Assembly (NCBI GenBank): GCA_002748665.1
Contig: PDTB01000023.1
Location: forward strand, 18,435-82,434
Reading direction: 5' to 3'
Origin: Dethiosulfovibrio peptidovorans
GTDB lineage: Bacteria > Synergistota > Synergistia > Synergistales > Dethiosulfovibrionaceae
Length of the DNA: 64,000 nucleotides
Below the pieces are notes generated by a model, which worked only from the letters and a program-made list of their open reading frames with translations, did no database searches and had not been told where the DNA came from. Both the position numbers and the translations under genes were made by a program. Positions 52,261-60,057 of the stretch are shown in pieces (position 1 is the stretch's first letter; each line of letters opens with the position of its first letter).

Positions 52261-52731
52261 ATGGAAGAGAAGAAAAACATAAGAGAAGAGACATCTGTAA
52301 GCCCCGGAGATGTGGTCACAGGAGTTGTGGCCCAGGTGATGCCCTATGGTGCCTTTGTTCGTCTGGCATCGGGACAGAGAGCGATGGTTCACATATCTCA
52401 GCTGTCTCATAACTTCATTAAAAACGTCTCCGATGTGGTCACTGTTGACCAGGAGATCACGGCCAAGGTCATCAAGGTCGATGATAAGGGGCGAATAGAC
52501 CTATCTGTCAAGGCTATGTCAGAACCGCCTGTGCGCCCCTCTCGATCGTCTTTTCGTAAATCTGGTGGTCCATCATCGGGTGGCTTCTCTCGAGACGGTG
52601 TTCCGAGGACCCCCGAGGAGGATTTCGAGAAAAAACTTTCCACCTTTATGAAACGAAGCGATGAAAAAATTGCGTCGCTGAATAGTTCTAAATCTGGCGG
52701 TCGGGGTGGTCGGAAAAAGGGCGGGAGGTAA
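52261..52731 (+). CDS. S1 RNA-binding domain protein
   Basis: A 156-residue protein with one S1 domain near the start (PGDVVTGVVAQVMPYGAFVRLASGQRAMVHISQLS in parts, then VTVDQEITAKVIKVDDKGRIDLSVKAM in parts) and a basic, Ser/Gly/Arg-rich tail (PSRSSFRKSGGPSSGG, GGRGGRKKGGR). This is the general-stress-protein-13 or YugI type, likely bound to ribosomes or RNA. GTG at 52258 is directly before the ATG and may also serve. Confidence 0.85.
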   Translation: MEEKKNIREETSVSPGDVVTGVVAQVMPYGAFVRLASGQRAMVHISQLSHNFIKNVSDVVTVDQEITAKVIKVDDKGRIDLSVKAMSEPPVRPSRSSFRKSGGPSSGGFSRDGVPRTPEEDFEKKLSTFMKRSDEKIASLNSSKSGGRGGRKKGGR

Positions 52732-52735
52732 TCTG

Positions 52736-53284
52736 ATGTCTCGAAGGTCCCTGGGCCCTAAGGACCTTCGAATCGTTCTCGATCAGATGACGGGGCGGCG
52801 GTTCGATCCTTCCTGTGCTGTCGCTGTCGCCTGTCGTTGTCCTTGGGGCGCTCCTCAGGTTTTGCTTTGCCACCCTCTTCGGAAAGGGTGGCCTTTTCCT
52901 ACCTCATTTTGGCTCTCCTGTCCGTGGCTGATCCGGGCGATTGGAACCATTGAGTCGAACCAGGGAGTCTCTCGGTTGGAAAAACATCTGATAACTCGTT
53001 TTCGAGAGTGGCGGCAATATCAGATGGACCATGGGAGTCTTCGACTCATGCTTTTGAATAGGGCAGAACGTCGTTTTCTTCGGCTTCACCGCCGATCGGT
53101 GTGGAGTGTTCTTCGAAGCGGCGGTGTGGGAGGCGTTCGGTATCTCAGGTCCAAGGAGCCGACGGTCAAGTGTCTCCATCTTCAAGTCGCATCGTGGCTT
53201 GCCCTCGGAGATCATCCCGGTGAGGACTGGTTGACTCAAGAGGTGAGTCCCCTGTCTTGTCCCGATGGTCGATGTGTGTGTTGA
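52736..53284 (+). CDS. DUF501 domain protein
   Basis: A 182-residue protein with the DUF501 pattern: an AVACRCPWGAPQVLLCHP block, PFPTSFWLSCPWLIRAIGTIES (parts), and a Cys/His-rich character: Cys residues near the start and at the tail (SCPDGRCVC) plus HLQVASWLALGDHPG. The function of the family is not known. GGGAGGTAA before the ATG at 52736; the stop lies just before the DJ-1 gene. Confidence 0.82.
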   Translation: MSRRSLGPKDLRIVLDQMTGRRFDPSCAVAVACRCPWGAPQVLLCHPLRKGWPFPTSFWLSCPWLIRAIGTIESNQGVSRLEKHLITRFREWRQYQMDHGSLRLMLLNRAERRFLRLHRRSVWSVLRSGGVGGVRYLRSKEPTVKCLHLQVASWLALGDHPGEDWLTQEVSPLSCPDGRCVC

Positions 53285-53309
53285 CCGAATAAACCTTAAG
53301 GAGAATGGA

Positions 53310-53870
53310 GTGACGGATACGATGGTGAAGGTCGCGTTGTTTTTAATTGACGGCTTTGAGGAAACTGAGGCCCTGACCACTGTGGATATCCTTCGTCGGG
53401 GGGAGGTAGAGGTCACGACTGTTTCTCTGGTCTCCGGTGCTGACGTGGTGGGGAGACATGGCGTTCTCGTTCGGGCCGATGCCCTGTTCGACGAGATCAA
53501 GGATGACCCTTTCGATATGTTGGTGATTCCTGGTGGTACTGTGGCCTATACGGAGCATCAGGGGCTTGTCGATTTGGTTCGGCGAGCAGATCAGCGAGAA
53601 ATGCCCATGGGAGCTATCTGCGCTGCTCCGGCGGTTTTTGGTGTAGCTGGTATCCTCCAAGGGAGACGGGCCGTATGTTATCCCGGGATGGATTCCTGGC
53701 TGAAAGGAGCTGTCCCAGGGATGGAAAACGTCGAGACCGACGGACATATCACAACGGCCAGGGGGCCGGCAGTGACGCCTTTCTTTGCCCTTCGTCTTCT
53801 TGAGATCCTTAAGGGAGAGCCCACAGCTAAAAAAGTGTCCGAGGAGTTTTTGATTCCCCTGATCTCGTAA
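53310..53870 (+). CDS. DJ-1/PfpI family protein (ThiJ/YajL type)
   Basis: A 186-residue single-domain protein of the DJ-1/PfpI superfamily. Glu in DGFEETEA (~17) and the nucleophile-elbow Cys in MGAICAAPAVF (~108) are in place, with GHxT-type TDGHITTARGPA following. Members serve as chaperones, glyoxalases or deglycases; which applies here is unknown. GTG at 53310 follows TAAGGAG. An ATG at 53322 is also possible. Confidence 0.92.
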   Translation: MTDTMVKVALFLIDGFEETEALTTVDILRRGEVEVTTVSLVSGADVVGRHGVLVRADALFDEIKDDPFDMLVIPGGTVAYTEHQGLVDLVRRADQREMPMGAICAAPAVFGVAGILQGRRAVCYPGMDSWLKGAVPGMENVETDGHITTARGPAVTPFFALRLLEILKGEPTAKKVSEEFLIPLIS

Positions 53871-53897
53871 CACTCTTTTCAAGTTCTGTGCACCTGT

Positions 53898-53940
53898 ACT
53901 TCGAAGAGGCCGCCCCGGGAAAGTCCGAGGCGGCTTCTTG
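53898..53940 (+). terminator. Hairpin between convergent genes (possible bidirectional terminator)
   Basis: A GC-rich stem (AAGAGGCCGCC pairing with GGCGGCTTCTT, one G-U pair) lies between the plus-strand DJ-1 gene and the minus-strand ferredoxin gene. The T-rich stretch on the plus side is short (TTCTTGT), so strength is uncertain. Confidence 0.55.
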
Positions 53941-53969
53941 TGTGCGGTATGTTCCTAGGGGGGCAAGGC

Positions 53970-54140
53970 CTATAGCGAGATGGCGTCTACCGGACAGGCA
54001 GAAACGCAGGCACCGCAGTCCACGCACTTTTCGGTGTCCACGGCGGCTTTACCGCCAGTCATGGCAATGGCCTCAACGGGGCAGGTGCTGATGCAGCTCT
54101 CGCAACCGGTACAGGTGTTCTTATCGATTTTTGCAGACAT
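53970..54140 (-). CDS. 2[4Fe-4S] ferredoxin
   Basis: A 56-residue clostridial-type ferredoxin, an electron carrier for anaerobic metabolism. The order is MSAKIDKNTCTGCESC, then STCPVEAIAM, and in the second half EKCVDCGACVSACPVDAIS: two CxxCxxC...CP motifs. The gene is on the minus strand and is preceded by AAAGGAGG (54150-54157). It is short and can be missed by length cut-offs. Upstream lies a TTGTCC/TATATA promoter candidate (54174-54203). Confidence 0.97.
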   Translation of the reverse strand: MSAKIDKNTCTGCESCISTCPVEAIAMTGGKAAVDTEKCVDCGACVSACPVDAISL

Positions 54141-54173
54141 GGTATTGTCCTCCTTTTGAGTTTAGAAACGGTT

Positions 54174-54203
54174 TATATACTACTCCCCTTCTCTCTGGGA
54201 CAA
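54174..54203 (-). promoter_or_regulatory. Promoter candidate for the ferredoxin gene
   Basis: Read on the minus strand: TTGTCC, an 18-base spacer, TATATA, about 33 bases before the ferredoxin ATG, in an AT-rich gap of 161 bases between the ferredoxin and thrC. Confidence 0.5.
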
Positions 54204-54301
54204 CTCTACCACCTTTTTATCGATATTGCAACTGTTTTATAAGTATAACTTAGTTGTAAACACATATATCTAACTTTTTATAAATTTATCGCCACCTCAG
54301 A

Positions 54302-55435
54302 CTATGGTGTATAAAAAGCTTTGTAGAGTTTGAGAATGGTCTCGGTCGCTTTGAGGCCCGAGCCGCTCAGGAGCGTAGCTACCGACTGGTGTTTTTTGAT
54401 GATCCCTTTCTCCCGAAGTTTCCGAATGGCTGGAACGACCACGGCACTGGTAGGCTCCACGTAGATGCCCATTCGGGCAAGGTCGAAGAGAGCGGCGGTG
54501 GTCTCGTCATCGGAGACTGCCAGGGCCGAGCCACCGGTATGCCGAAGAGCCTGGAGAATCTCTTTACCGCGAAGAGGCTGGGCGGAAGCGATGCCTTCGG
54601 CGACGGTGACGTTGGGACGAATTTGGGGAACATAAGTCAGTCCCTTGGACATGGCCCGAACGATAGGATCGCATGCCAACGACTGGACGGCGTGGAGAGT
54701 TGGAAGCTTATGTACGAGTTGTGCGTCCTGGAGGTCGCAAAAGGCCCGGTATGCTCCCAGGATCAAGCTTCCTTGTCCAGCTGGCAGAACCAGATGGTCG
54801 GGAAGGCCCATGTCATCCCATATCTCGTAAGCAAAGGTTTTAACGCCCTCGACGAACCAGGGGCTCCAGTTGTGGCTTCCGTAGAAGTTGGATTCTCCGG
54901 CTGTTTGAGCAGCCTTGGCGGCTGCTTCTCGAAGTCCTGGTACTCGGATTAACGTGGCTCCGGCGCTCTCAATCTGAACGCACTTTTCCTCAGATGTGTG
55001 GGATGGGACGAAGATCCGGCATGAAATCCCCGCTCGGGCACAGTAGGCAGCCATGGAGGCCCCCGCGTTTCCTGATGAATCCTCTACCAGGGATGTGACC
55101 CCGAGTTCTTTGAGGCGGCTCACCAGGAGGGAGATTCCTCGATCCTTGTAGGAACCAGTGGGGCAGAGAAAATCGAGTTTGACCTTGGTCTCTCCGTCGA
55201 TGTCCAGGGTGATGAGAGGCGTTCGTCCCTCTCCCATGGTGATAGCTTCGCCGGGACGATCAAGGGGCAGTGCTGATGCGTAGTGCCACATGGAGATGGG
55301 GGCTCTTTTTCTATGAGCTTGGGGTATGATTGGCGGAGTCTCTCGCCAGTAGGAGAGGTGCCCGCCACAGTCGGGACATCGCCAGAGTTGGCGGTTATCT
55401 TCATATGTAGCGGAGCAGAGCTGACAGTTCAGCAT
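54302..55435 (-). CDS. thrC: Threonine synthase (PLP-dependent)
   Basis: Converts O-phosphohomoserine to threonine. The 377-residue protein has an N-terminal zinc-ribbon-like segment (CQLCSATYEDNRQLWRCPDCGG in parts), the PLP lysine in TGSYKDRG, SSGNAGASMAAYCAR, a SHTSEEKCVQIESAGA block and a tail with SGSGLKATE. This is the class-I type with short N-terminal extension. Related fold-II enzymes (e.g. cysteate synthase or other beta-family members) cannot be fully excluded. It follows lspA by 42 bases on the minus strand, with AAGGAGG before the ATG. Confidence 0.88.
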   Translation of the reverse strand: MLNCQLCSATYEDNRQLWRCPDCGGHLSYWRETPPIIPQAHRKRAPISMWHYASALPLDRPGEAITMGEGRTPLITLDIDGETKVKLDFLCPTGSYKDRGISLLVSRLKELGVTSLVEDSSGNAGASMAAYCARAGISCRIFVPSHTSEEKCVQIESAGATLIRVPGLREAAAKAAQTAGESNFYGSHNWSPWFVEGVKTFAYEIWDDMGLPDHLVLPAGQGSLILGAYRAFCDLQDAQLVHKLPTLHAVQSLACDPIVRAMSKGLTYVPQIRPNVTVAEGIASAQPLRGKEILQALRHTGGSALAVSDDETTAALFDLARMGIYVEPTSAVVVPAIRKLREKGIIKKHQSVATLLSGSGLKATETILKLYKAFYTP

Positions 55436-55477
55436 AGGATGGGCCTCCTTACGGCGATGTGCGTTTTTTAAGGCGGA

Positions 55478-55894
55478 TCACGGTGTGTTCTTTTTTGCAG
55501 GCCTTACCCCCCGTCGGCGATAAAGGTCCCACGCCAGGAGGACGACTCCAATTCCCAGGGCTCCGTCGGCGGCGTTGACGGACAGTCCCCCGGGCCAAGG
55601 CACCGGAATGTAGTCCATGACGGCGCCGTAGAGCAAGCGATCCATAAGGTTGGCAACAGCTCCTCCCCAGAGGAACGCAAGCCCCCATGTTTTTTCGGAA
55701 GATCTCCAGGGTATGGAGACGGAGAGAACTACCAGCACCACAAAGCCGCTCATGACAGCCCATGATGAGAATCCCCCCCCTATGGAAAAGGCAACCCCTT
55801 GGTTCCATTTGGCGGGGAGATCCAGGTGACGGACCAGGGCAGAGCAGCTATAGGACCCCAGGGCGACGAATGCCGCCAGGCTCGATGTTTTCAT
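55478..55894 (-). CDS. lspA: Lipoprotein signal peptidase (signal peptidase II family)
   Basis: Inner-membrane aspartyl peptidase that removes signal peptides from prolipoproteins. The 138 residues hold the catalytic pair: Asp in AVANLMDRLLYGAVMDYI and Asp in VNAADGALGIG. The NQGVAFSIGGG block near residue 31 is also typical. It is shorter than the usual 150-170 residues, with a compressed N-terminal part. It lies 30 bases after thiW and is probably co-transcribed. TAGGAGGAA precedes the ATG. Confidence 0.85.
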   Translation of the reverse strand: MKTSSLAAFVALGSYSCSALVRHLDLPAKWNQGVAFSIGGGFSSWAVMSGFVVLVVLSVSIPWRSSEKTWGLAFLWGGAVANLMDRLLYGAVMDYIPVPWPGGLSVNAADGALGIGVVLLAWDLYRRRGVRPAKKNTP

Positions 55895-55924
55895 AGTGTG
55901 TTCCTCCTAAGGTCGTCCTCGCGG

Positions 55925-56428
55925 CTACTCTATCGTGAAGCCCGATTTTCGAAGGCCCAGGATAACGGCATATCCTATGATACACCCGGGGACGGAGCTT
56001 GTCAGGAAAGCTCCCTGGAGGGCCCAGAAACCGATACAGTGTCCTGTTGTCGGAGCGATAAGTAACGCCGCAATGGAGGCGCCTATGGGGCCGGTTCCCA
56101 GGGGCTCAGCAAGGGCACACCAATCTTTTTTGAAGACTTGATAGGCCAGCCCGACAGCCAGAGCCCCCGGAATACTGCCCGGGAAAGCGAAGAGGGTCCC
56201 TGTGCCCATGGAGACCCGAAGGACACTGGTGATGGTGGCTGTTCCCATGGCCCACCAGGGACCAAGGAGAACTGCCGCAATAACGTTGATGGCATGCTGG
56301 AAGGGAAAGCATTTTGTCGGACCGAAGGGAAACGAGACCCCGGAGAGCAACAGGGCTGTAGCTGTCAGAAGTCCGGCAACGCTGAGGCGTCGAAGGGCGA
56401 TGTGACTCGTGGCATGGTCTTGGGGCAT
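55925..56428 (-). CDS. thiW: Energy-coupling-factor S component ThiW
   Basis: Membrane substrate-binding subunit of an ECF transporter, associated with thiazole (HET) uptake. The 167-residue protein has five or so membrane spans and the family hallmark FPFGPTKCFPFQHAINV (near residue 34) with AAVLLGPWW. It needs an external ECF module (not in the window). The TPP riboswitch upstream supports a vitamin B1 role. AAGGAGGAGA before the ATG. Confidence 0.92.
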   Translation of the reverse strand: MPQDHATSHIALRRLSVAGLLTATALLLSGVSFPFGPTKCFPFQHAINVIAAVLLGPWWAMGTATITSVLRVSMGTGTLFAFPGSIPGALAVGLAYQVFKKDWCALAEPLGTGPIGASIAALLIAPTTGHCIGFWALQGAFLTSSVPGCIIGYAVILGLRKSGFTIE

Positions 56429-56457
56429 GATCTCTCCTCCTTGATGTTGTCAGTCTC

Positions 56458-57396
56458 TCAGCGACTCAGCAGGTCCTGAGCCGTCACGGCGGTGTGGCTG
56501 TCGATGAGATCGGTTGCCTTGGCGAAGTCGATGAAGGTCTGCCATCGTTTGGGGTCGCTGGTCTGGGTTTTCACGAAATAGGGCAGAGTGGCCTGAAAGG
56601 CATCGGTCTCCACGACCCTGTCGGCTTCTGGAAGGGCCTTGAAATAGATCTCCAACGCTGCTTGAGGATCCTCTCGGACCCAGTTTATACCCCTCTGTAC
56701 CGCATCGGCGAAGGCCTGAATGGCAGTAGATTTTGCCGTCGCCGTTGTTGCGGAGGTCACGAAGATGAGTTCATCGTAGTCAGGAATACCGTGCTTTTCA
56801 AGCTCGAAATACCCGGTCTTGAGCCCCTTGTGTTGCATGTCAACAACCTCGTATGTTTTGAAGGGGCCCATGACGGCATCCACCTTGCCCGAGGCCAGAG
56901 CTGGGACGATGGTGAATCCGACGTTGACTGGCTCGTATTTCTGAATGCCGTTTTCCCTGGCGAATGCGGCCAGGAGCGTGTCCATCAGACCGGGAACCGT
57001 GTATCCTATGGTCTTGCCCTCCAGATCTTTCGGTACGGCAATGCCAGAACCGTCCATGTAGAGCAAGGTACACAGGGGGTGTCCTACCAATCGACCGATG
57101 ACCTTGGGTGAGAGCCCCTCGGCGGCGGCGATGACCGTTTGGGGTTCGTATCCCACAGCCAGGTCCACGGTGCCTGCGATGGCGAGCTTCAGGGCGTCGG
57201 AGGTCTCGGAGGGGCTCAGGATCTTCACTTCCAGGCCGGCCTCCCGGAAAAAACCGTTGTCCCGGGCGACATATATGGGCAGGTGATCCACGTTGGGGAA
57301 CCAGTCCAGCATGAGACTCAGTTTTTCCGTTGCCGAGGCTTGATGGCTCAGGGCAAAAATAAAACTTGCGAGAGCGATGCAGGCTGTTTTTTTCAC
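56458..57396 (-). CDS. thiY: ABC transporter substrate-binding protein, ThiY-like (NMT1/THI5 domain)
   Basis: Periplasmic or anchored binding protein for a pyrimidine precursor of thiamine (formylaminopyrimidine type). The 312-residue protein has a signal peptide (MKKTACIALASFIFALSHQASA in parts) and the ThiY/NMT1 block LMLDWFPNVDHLPIYVA, then GFFREAGLEVKIL, and VGYEPQTVIAAAEG. The exact ligand is not readable from sequence. GTG start after AAAGGAGAG. It lies 18 bases after the permease gene. Confidence 0.9.
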   Translation of the reverse strand: MKKTACIALASFIFALSHQASATEKLSLMLDWFPNVDHLPIYVARDNGFFREAGLEVKILSPSETSDALKLAIAGTVDLAVGYEPQTVIAAAEGLSPKVIGRLVGHPLCTLLYMDGSGIAVPKDLEGKTIGYTVPGLMDTLLAAFARENGIQKYEPVNVGFTIVPALASGKVDAVMGPFKTYEVVDMQHKGLKTGYFELEKHGIPDYDELIFVTSATTATAKSTAIQAFADAVQRGINWVREDPQAALEIYFKALPEADRVVETDAFQATLPYFVKTQTSDPKRWQTFIDFAKATDLIDSHTAVTAQDLLSR

Positions 57397-57414
57397 GACG
57401 ATTCTCTCCTTTAC

Positions 57415-58164
57415 TTACCTTTCTTGACGGGGGATCATCCACCACCCGTACTTTTGAGCCAAGCATCCCACGATCCACCACAAACTCAGTCCCATGACCG
57501 TGAGATAGAGAATGGCGGCAAAGACCAGCTCTGTTTTCAGCCTGGCATTGGACTGGATCATGAGAAACCCCAACCCCTTTTGGGCTCCAACCCACTCGCC
57601 GATGACGGCTCCGATGGTTGCCACCGATACGGCGACCCGGAGTCCAGCGAAGAAATACGGTAATGTCCAGGGCCAATACAATCGCTTCATGGTCTCCCAG
57701 AAGGAGTACCCCATGAGCCTGAAAAGCTGGACGTGTTTTGGGTCGCAGCTTTTAAATCCCTCCAGGAGCGTGACGGTGATGGGGAAAAACACGATCACCG
57801 CTGCCATGACGACTTTACTCACCACTCCATACCCGAACCAGAGCACCAGAACGGGAGCCAAGGCGAAAACCGGGATGGCCTGGGATGCGATGAGAAGAGG
57901 CGCTAAAGCCCGTTCGAGCCAGAGGGCTCTGAACATGGTCATGGAGAGGGGCATTGCCACGACCAAAGCCAGGGCCAGGGCCATGAGGATCTCCACCATG
58001 GTGACGCCACTGTGGCGGAGGAGCAGAGGAGCCTGATGGATTGCCACTATGATCACCGAACTTGGACGGGGCAGGATGAAGTTTGGGATCTGGGTCAAAC
58101 GACATGTTGCCTCCCAGAGAAGCAGGAAAGAGCCCCCCAATGCCGGAGTGACGGCAGATCTCAT
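57415..58164 (-). CDS. thiX: ABC transporter permease, ThiX-like
   Basis: A 249-residue permease with six predicted spans and the EAA-type loop (LLEGFKSCDPKHVQLFRLMGYSFWETMKRLYWPWTLPYFFAGL in parts), followed by GAVIGEWVG, typical of the SsuC/TauC/ThiX class. It overlaps the ATPase stop by four bases (ATGA). Confidence 0.92.
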   Translation of the reverse strand: MRSAVTPALGGSFLLLWEATCRLTQIPNFILPRPSSVIIVAIHQAPLLLRHSGVTMVEILMALALALVVAMPLSMTMFRALWLERALAPLLIASQAIPVFALAPVLVLWFGYGVVSKVVMAAVIVFFPITVTLLEGFKSCDPKHVQLFRLMGYSFWETMKRLYWPWTLPYFFAGLRVAVSVATIGAVIGEWVGAQKGLGFLMIQSNARLKTELVFAAILYLTVMGLSLWWIVGCLAQKYGWWMIPRQER

Positions 58165-58898
58165 CGTAATATCCCCTCTCGTTGAAGCCTATCCATGATG
58201 TGACGGCGCAGGGAGACGATGGTCGGTGAGTCCCGATGCCTCGGCTTGGGGTTGGTGAGACTCAGGTTTTCCAAGACCGTCATGGGAGATCGGGAGAGGA
58301 CGAGAAGCCGATCAGCGGTGATCAGGGCTTCCTCCACGTCGTGGGTAATCATGACGATGCTCTTGGCGAAGTCTCTCTGGATGACCGTGAGGAGTTCCTG
58401 AAGCCCCTGTCTTGTCAGAGCATCTAAAGCTGAGAGGGGTTCGTCCAGCAGCAAGAGTTTTCGTTCGAACAGAAGTGTTCGGGCCAGAGCGCATCTCTGC
58501 CTCATACCGCCGGAAACCTGATCCGGACGGTATGTCTCAACTCCCTGAAGCCCTAGTTGGCTCAGAAGGGACAGTGCCCGTTCTCGATCATTTCGGCTGG
58601 GGCGGCGGATGGGGAGCATTGCGTTTTCAAGCAGGCTGAGCCACGGGAGAAGCAGGTGCTCCTGAGACATCCACGCTGCATTTTGTGATAAATCGTCGAC
58701 GGACTTATCTTGCCAGAGGATGGTGCCTTCATCCCGGGGAAGTGCACCGATGAGGAGATCAAAGAGAGTACTCTTACCGCATCCCGAGGGACCGATCAGA
58801 GCTACGAACTGGCCTGCCTCGACGTCCAGGGAGAATCCCTTTACGATGGGTATCTCACCGAAATACTTCGTCACTCTCTGGAGGGAGACAAGGCTCAT
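58161..58898 (-). CDS. thiZ: ABC transporter ATP-binding protein, ThiZ-like
   Basis: A 245-residue ATPase with Walker A GPSGCGKST (~36), Q-loop MSQEHLLLPW, signature VSGGMRQRCALAR (~130), Walker B LLLLDEPLSALD and switch His in VMITHDVEEAL. Class SsuB/ThiZ. Overlaps the ThiT-like gene by four bases, so the three-gene uptake system is coupled. Confidence 0.95.
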   Translation of the reverse strand: MSLVSLQRVTKYFGEIPIVKGFSLDVEAGQFVALIGPSGCGKSTLFDLLIGALPRDEGTILWQDKSVDDLSQNAAWMSQEHLLLPWLSLLENAMLPIRRPSRNDRERALSLLSQLGLQGVETYRPDQVSGGMRQRCALARTLLFERKLLLLDEPLSALDALTRQGLQELLTVIQRDFAKSIVMITHDVEEALITADRLLVLSRSPMTVLENLSLTNPKPRHRDSPTIVSLRRHIMDRLQREGILR

Positions 58899-59401
58899 CG
58901 ATCGCCGGTCCGGGGCAACCTTTTCCAGATGAGGAAGATCACGATCAGCGATAGAATCATATTGACGACCATGTAGCTACCGTTGTAGCCCAGGGAATAG
59001 AGCAGGGGATGCTGCCCTTCGGGGGCGTAGCTTGCGAAGAAGATCACCCCAGAGGCTACGTGGCAGGTCAGTCGGGCCGCAGTCCCGACGACGATCCCTC
59101 TCCATTGGGGAGATGAGAGGGCACCGGCCAGGCCCAGGGCACCAAAAGCCAGAGGATAGTCCAGAAACGCCTGAGCCGGGTGTACGACGTAGCCATTCAG
59201 AATCATCTGGAGCACTCCAGCCAGAGCACCAACGCCTACGCCAGCCTTGATTCCGTGACGGAGAGCGAAGATGAGCAGAGGAACGTTCTCCAGGGTGACC
59301 GATCCGCCCTGGGGCATCCGAAAGATTCTGATGTATGAGAGAACGATGGCCAAAGCAGCACAGAGGGCCCCTTCGACGAGGATACGGGTGTTGAATTTCA
59401 T
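58895..59401 (-). CDS. thiT: Energy-coupling-factor S component, ThiT-like (thiamine)
   Basis: A 168-residue membrane protein with about six spans and the family blocks LVEGALCAALAIVLSYI, RMPQGGSVTLENVPLLIFALRHG in parts (the GGSV motif) and LDYPLAFGALGLAG. It is first in the TPP-riboswitch operon. AAGGAGG before the ATG at 59401 is preferred to a longer in-frame start at 59512 that would read through the riboswitch leader. Its ECF energising module is not in this window. Confidence 0.9.
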   Translation of the reverse strand: MKFNTRILVEGALCAALAIVLSYIRIFRMPQGGSVTLENVPLLIFALRHGIKAGVGVGALAGVLQMILNGYVVHPAQAFLDYPLAFGALGLAGALSSPQWRGIVVGTAARLTCHVASGVIFFASYAPEGQHPLLYSLGYNGSYMVVNMILSLIVIFLIWKRLPRTGDR

Positions 59402-59495
59402 GATGAAGGCCTCCTTGATATGGAATGGATATGAGTTGATCCGGAGGCAGGAAGGGCACAGAAATAGAGCAATGTGGAGGAATACGTATAAGTAA

Positions 59496-59578
59496 CTTCC
59501 CTGCGCCGGCATGATCCGGATCAGGTTCCAGGGGTCGAGGCTTTACGCCTCCTCTCAGCCGGAGCACCGACTCCCCCA
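59496..59578 (-). promoter_or_regulatory. TPP (thiamine pyrophosphate) riboswitch
   Basis: On the minus strand the leader reads GGGGAGTCGGTGCT, then CTGAGAGGAGGCG, CGACCCCTGGAACCTGA and TCCGGATCATGCCGGCGCAGGGAAG: the conserved CTGAGA, ACCTGATC-GGAT and GCGxAGGGAA segments of the Thi-box, in order and spacing. It should sense TPP and lower expression of thiT and the downstream transport genes. Confidence 0.97.
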
Positions 59579-59590
59579 GTTCCATTTGAC

Positions 59591-59619
59591 GTTGTACACC
59601 GTCTCTCACGTTCTGTCAA
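59591..59619 (-). promoter_or_regulatory. Promoter of the thiamine uptake operon
   Basis: Minus strand: TTGACA (59614-59619), 17-base spacer, TACAAC (59591-59596). Transcription would begin near the 5' end of the riboswitch, about 6-12 bases downstream. Confidence 0.85.
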
Positions 59620-59668
59620 CCGTCGATGAGTATCAAAGTCTATCCCGTGTGTAGGTGTTAGGTGTTCA

Positions 59669-59940
59669 AGGGAACCTCTGCACCTCTAAAAACCTATATC
59701 CGAGTCTCCAAGCCTCAGGTCGTTCCGCCAAAGCCCTATCTCGCCCAAACGTATTTTTGACCTATGCTCCGTATCGTCGCCTTGAAGGGTATCTCCTGTG
59801 TCCTCTCGGCTTGGGAGGACGTCCGTCTCGCCCGAGTCGATACTTCACGACGGCAGGTCAAAAACACGAACCTCGAATAGACTCCGTCGAAACGGGTCGA
59901 AACGGCCTGAGGCGAGTTTCTGAGTTTTTAGAGGTTCCCT
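59669..59940. repeat. MITE-like imperfect inverted-repeat element
   Basis: The ends are inverted: AGGGAACCTCT at 59669-59679 and AGAGGTTCCCT at 59930-59940. Further matching inverted pieces lie inside (CTCAGG-CGTT type, TTTTTGACCT, GTATCG), and the middle has a TCCTC/GAGGA hairpin. No transposase and no clear target duplication are seen. It is non-coding in appearance. Confidence 0.75.
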
Positions 59941-59974
59941 AGAAGAGGAAGAGAGAATGTTCTTGTTTTTTGTT

Positions 59975-60000
59975 TTGACACACTATAAGATACCTATATG
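59975..60000 (+). promoter_or_regulatory. Promoter-like region for dctP
   Basis: TTGACA (59975-59980) is followed by TATATG (59995-60000) at a short 14-base spacing. Other -10-like strings (TATAAG, CCTATA) lie nearby. The -35 is good, the -10 choice is open. Confidence 0.4.
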
Positions 60001-60015
60001 GCCTGTGTTTGGAGT

Positions 60016-60036
60016 TTGTCAGTTTTTAGAGGTTCC
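60016..60036 (+). repeat. Solo copy of the element end
   Basis: GTTTTTAGAGGTTCC at 60022-60036 repeats the element end at 59924-59938. The match extends upstream with three differing bases (GAGTTT-nnn-AGTTTTTAGAGGTTCC). It lies 5 bases before the dctP ribosome-binding site. Confidence 0.75.
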
Positions 60037-60057
60037 AAAAGAAGGAGGTCTTTTTGT

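Larger units (their letters stand above)
59402..60057. other. Intergenic region between the divergent thi and TRAP operons
   Basis: No gene is supported here. From left to right it holds the thiT leader with a possible anti-ribosome-binding segment (59443-59448), the TPP riboswitch, the thi promoter, a 272-base inverted-repeat element, the dctP promoter region with TTGACA at 59975-59980, a second copy of the element end (60016-60036) and the dctP ribosome-binding site. Confidence 0.8.

Noticed and set aside
56840-57676. A 278-codon minus-strand frame across thiY and thiX
   Set aside because: Same strand but another frame than two clear genes; the amino-acid pattern (Arg/His/Gly-rich) is typical of a frame shadow.
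59655-59942. A 95-codon plus-strand frame over the inverted-repeat element
   Set aside because: It coincides almost exactly with the palindromic element, has no ribosome-binding site and no protein-like pattern. The inverted structure explains the sequence better.
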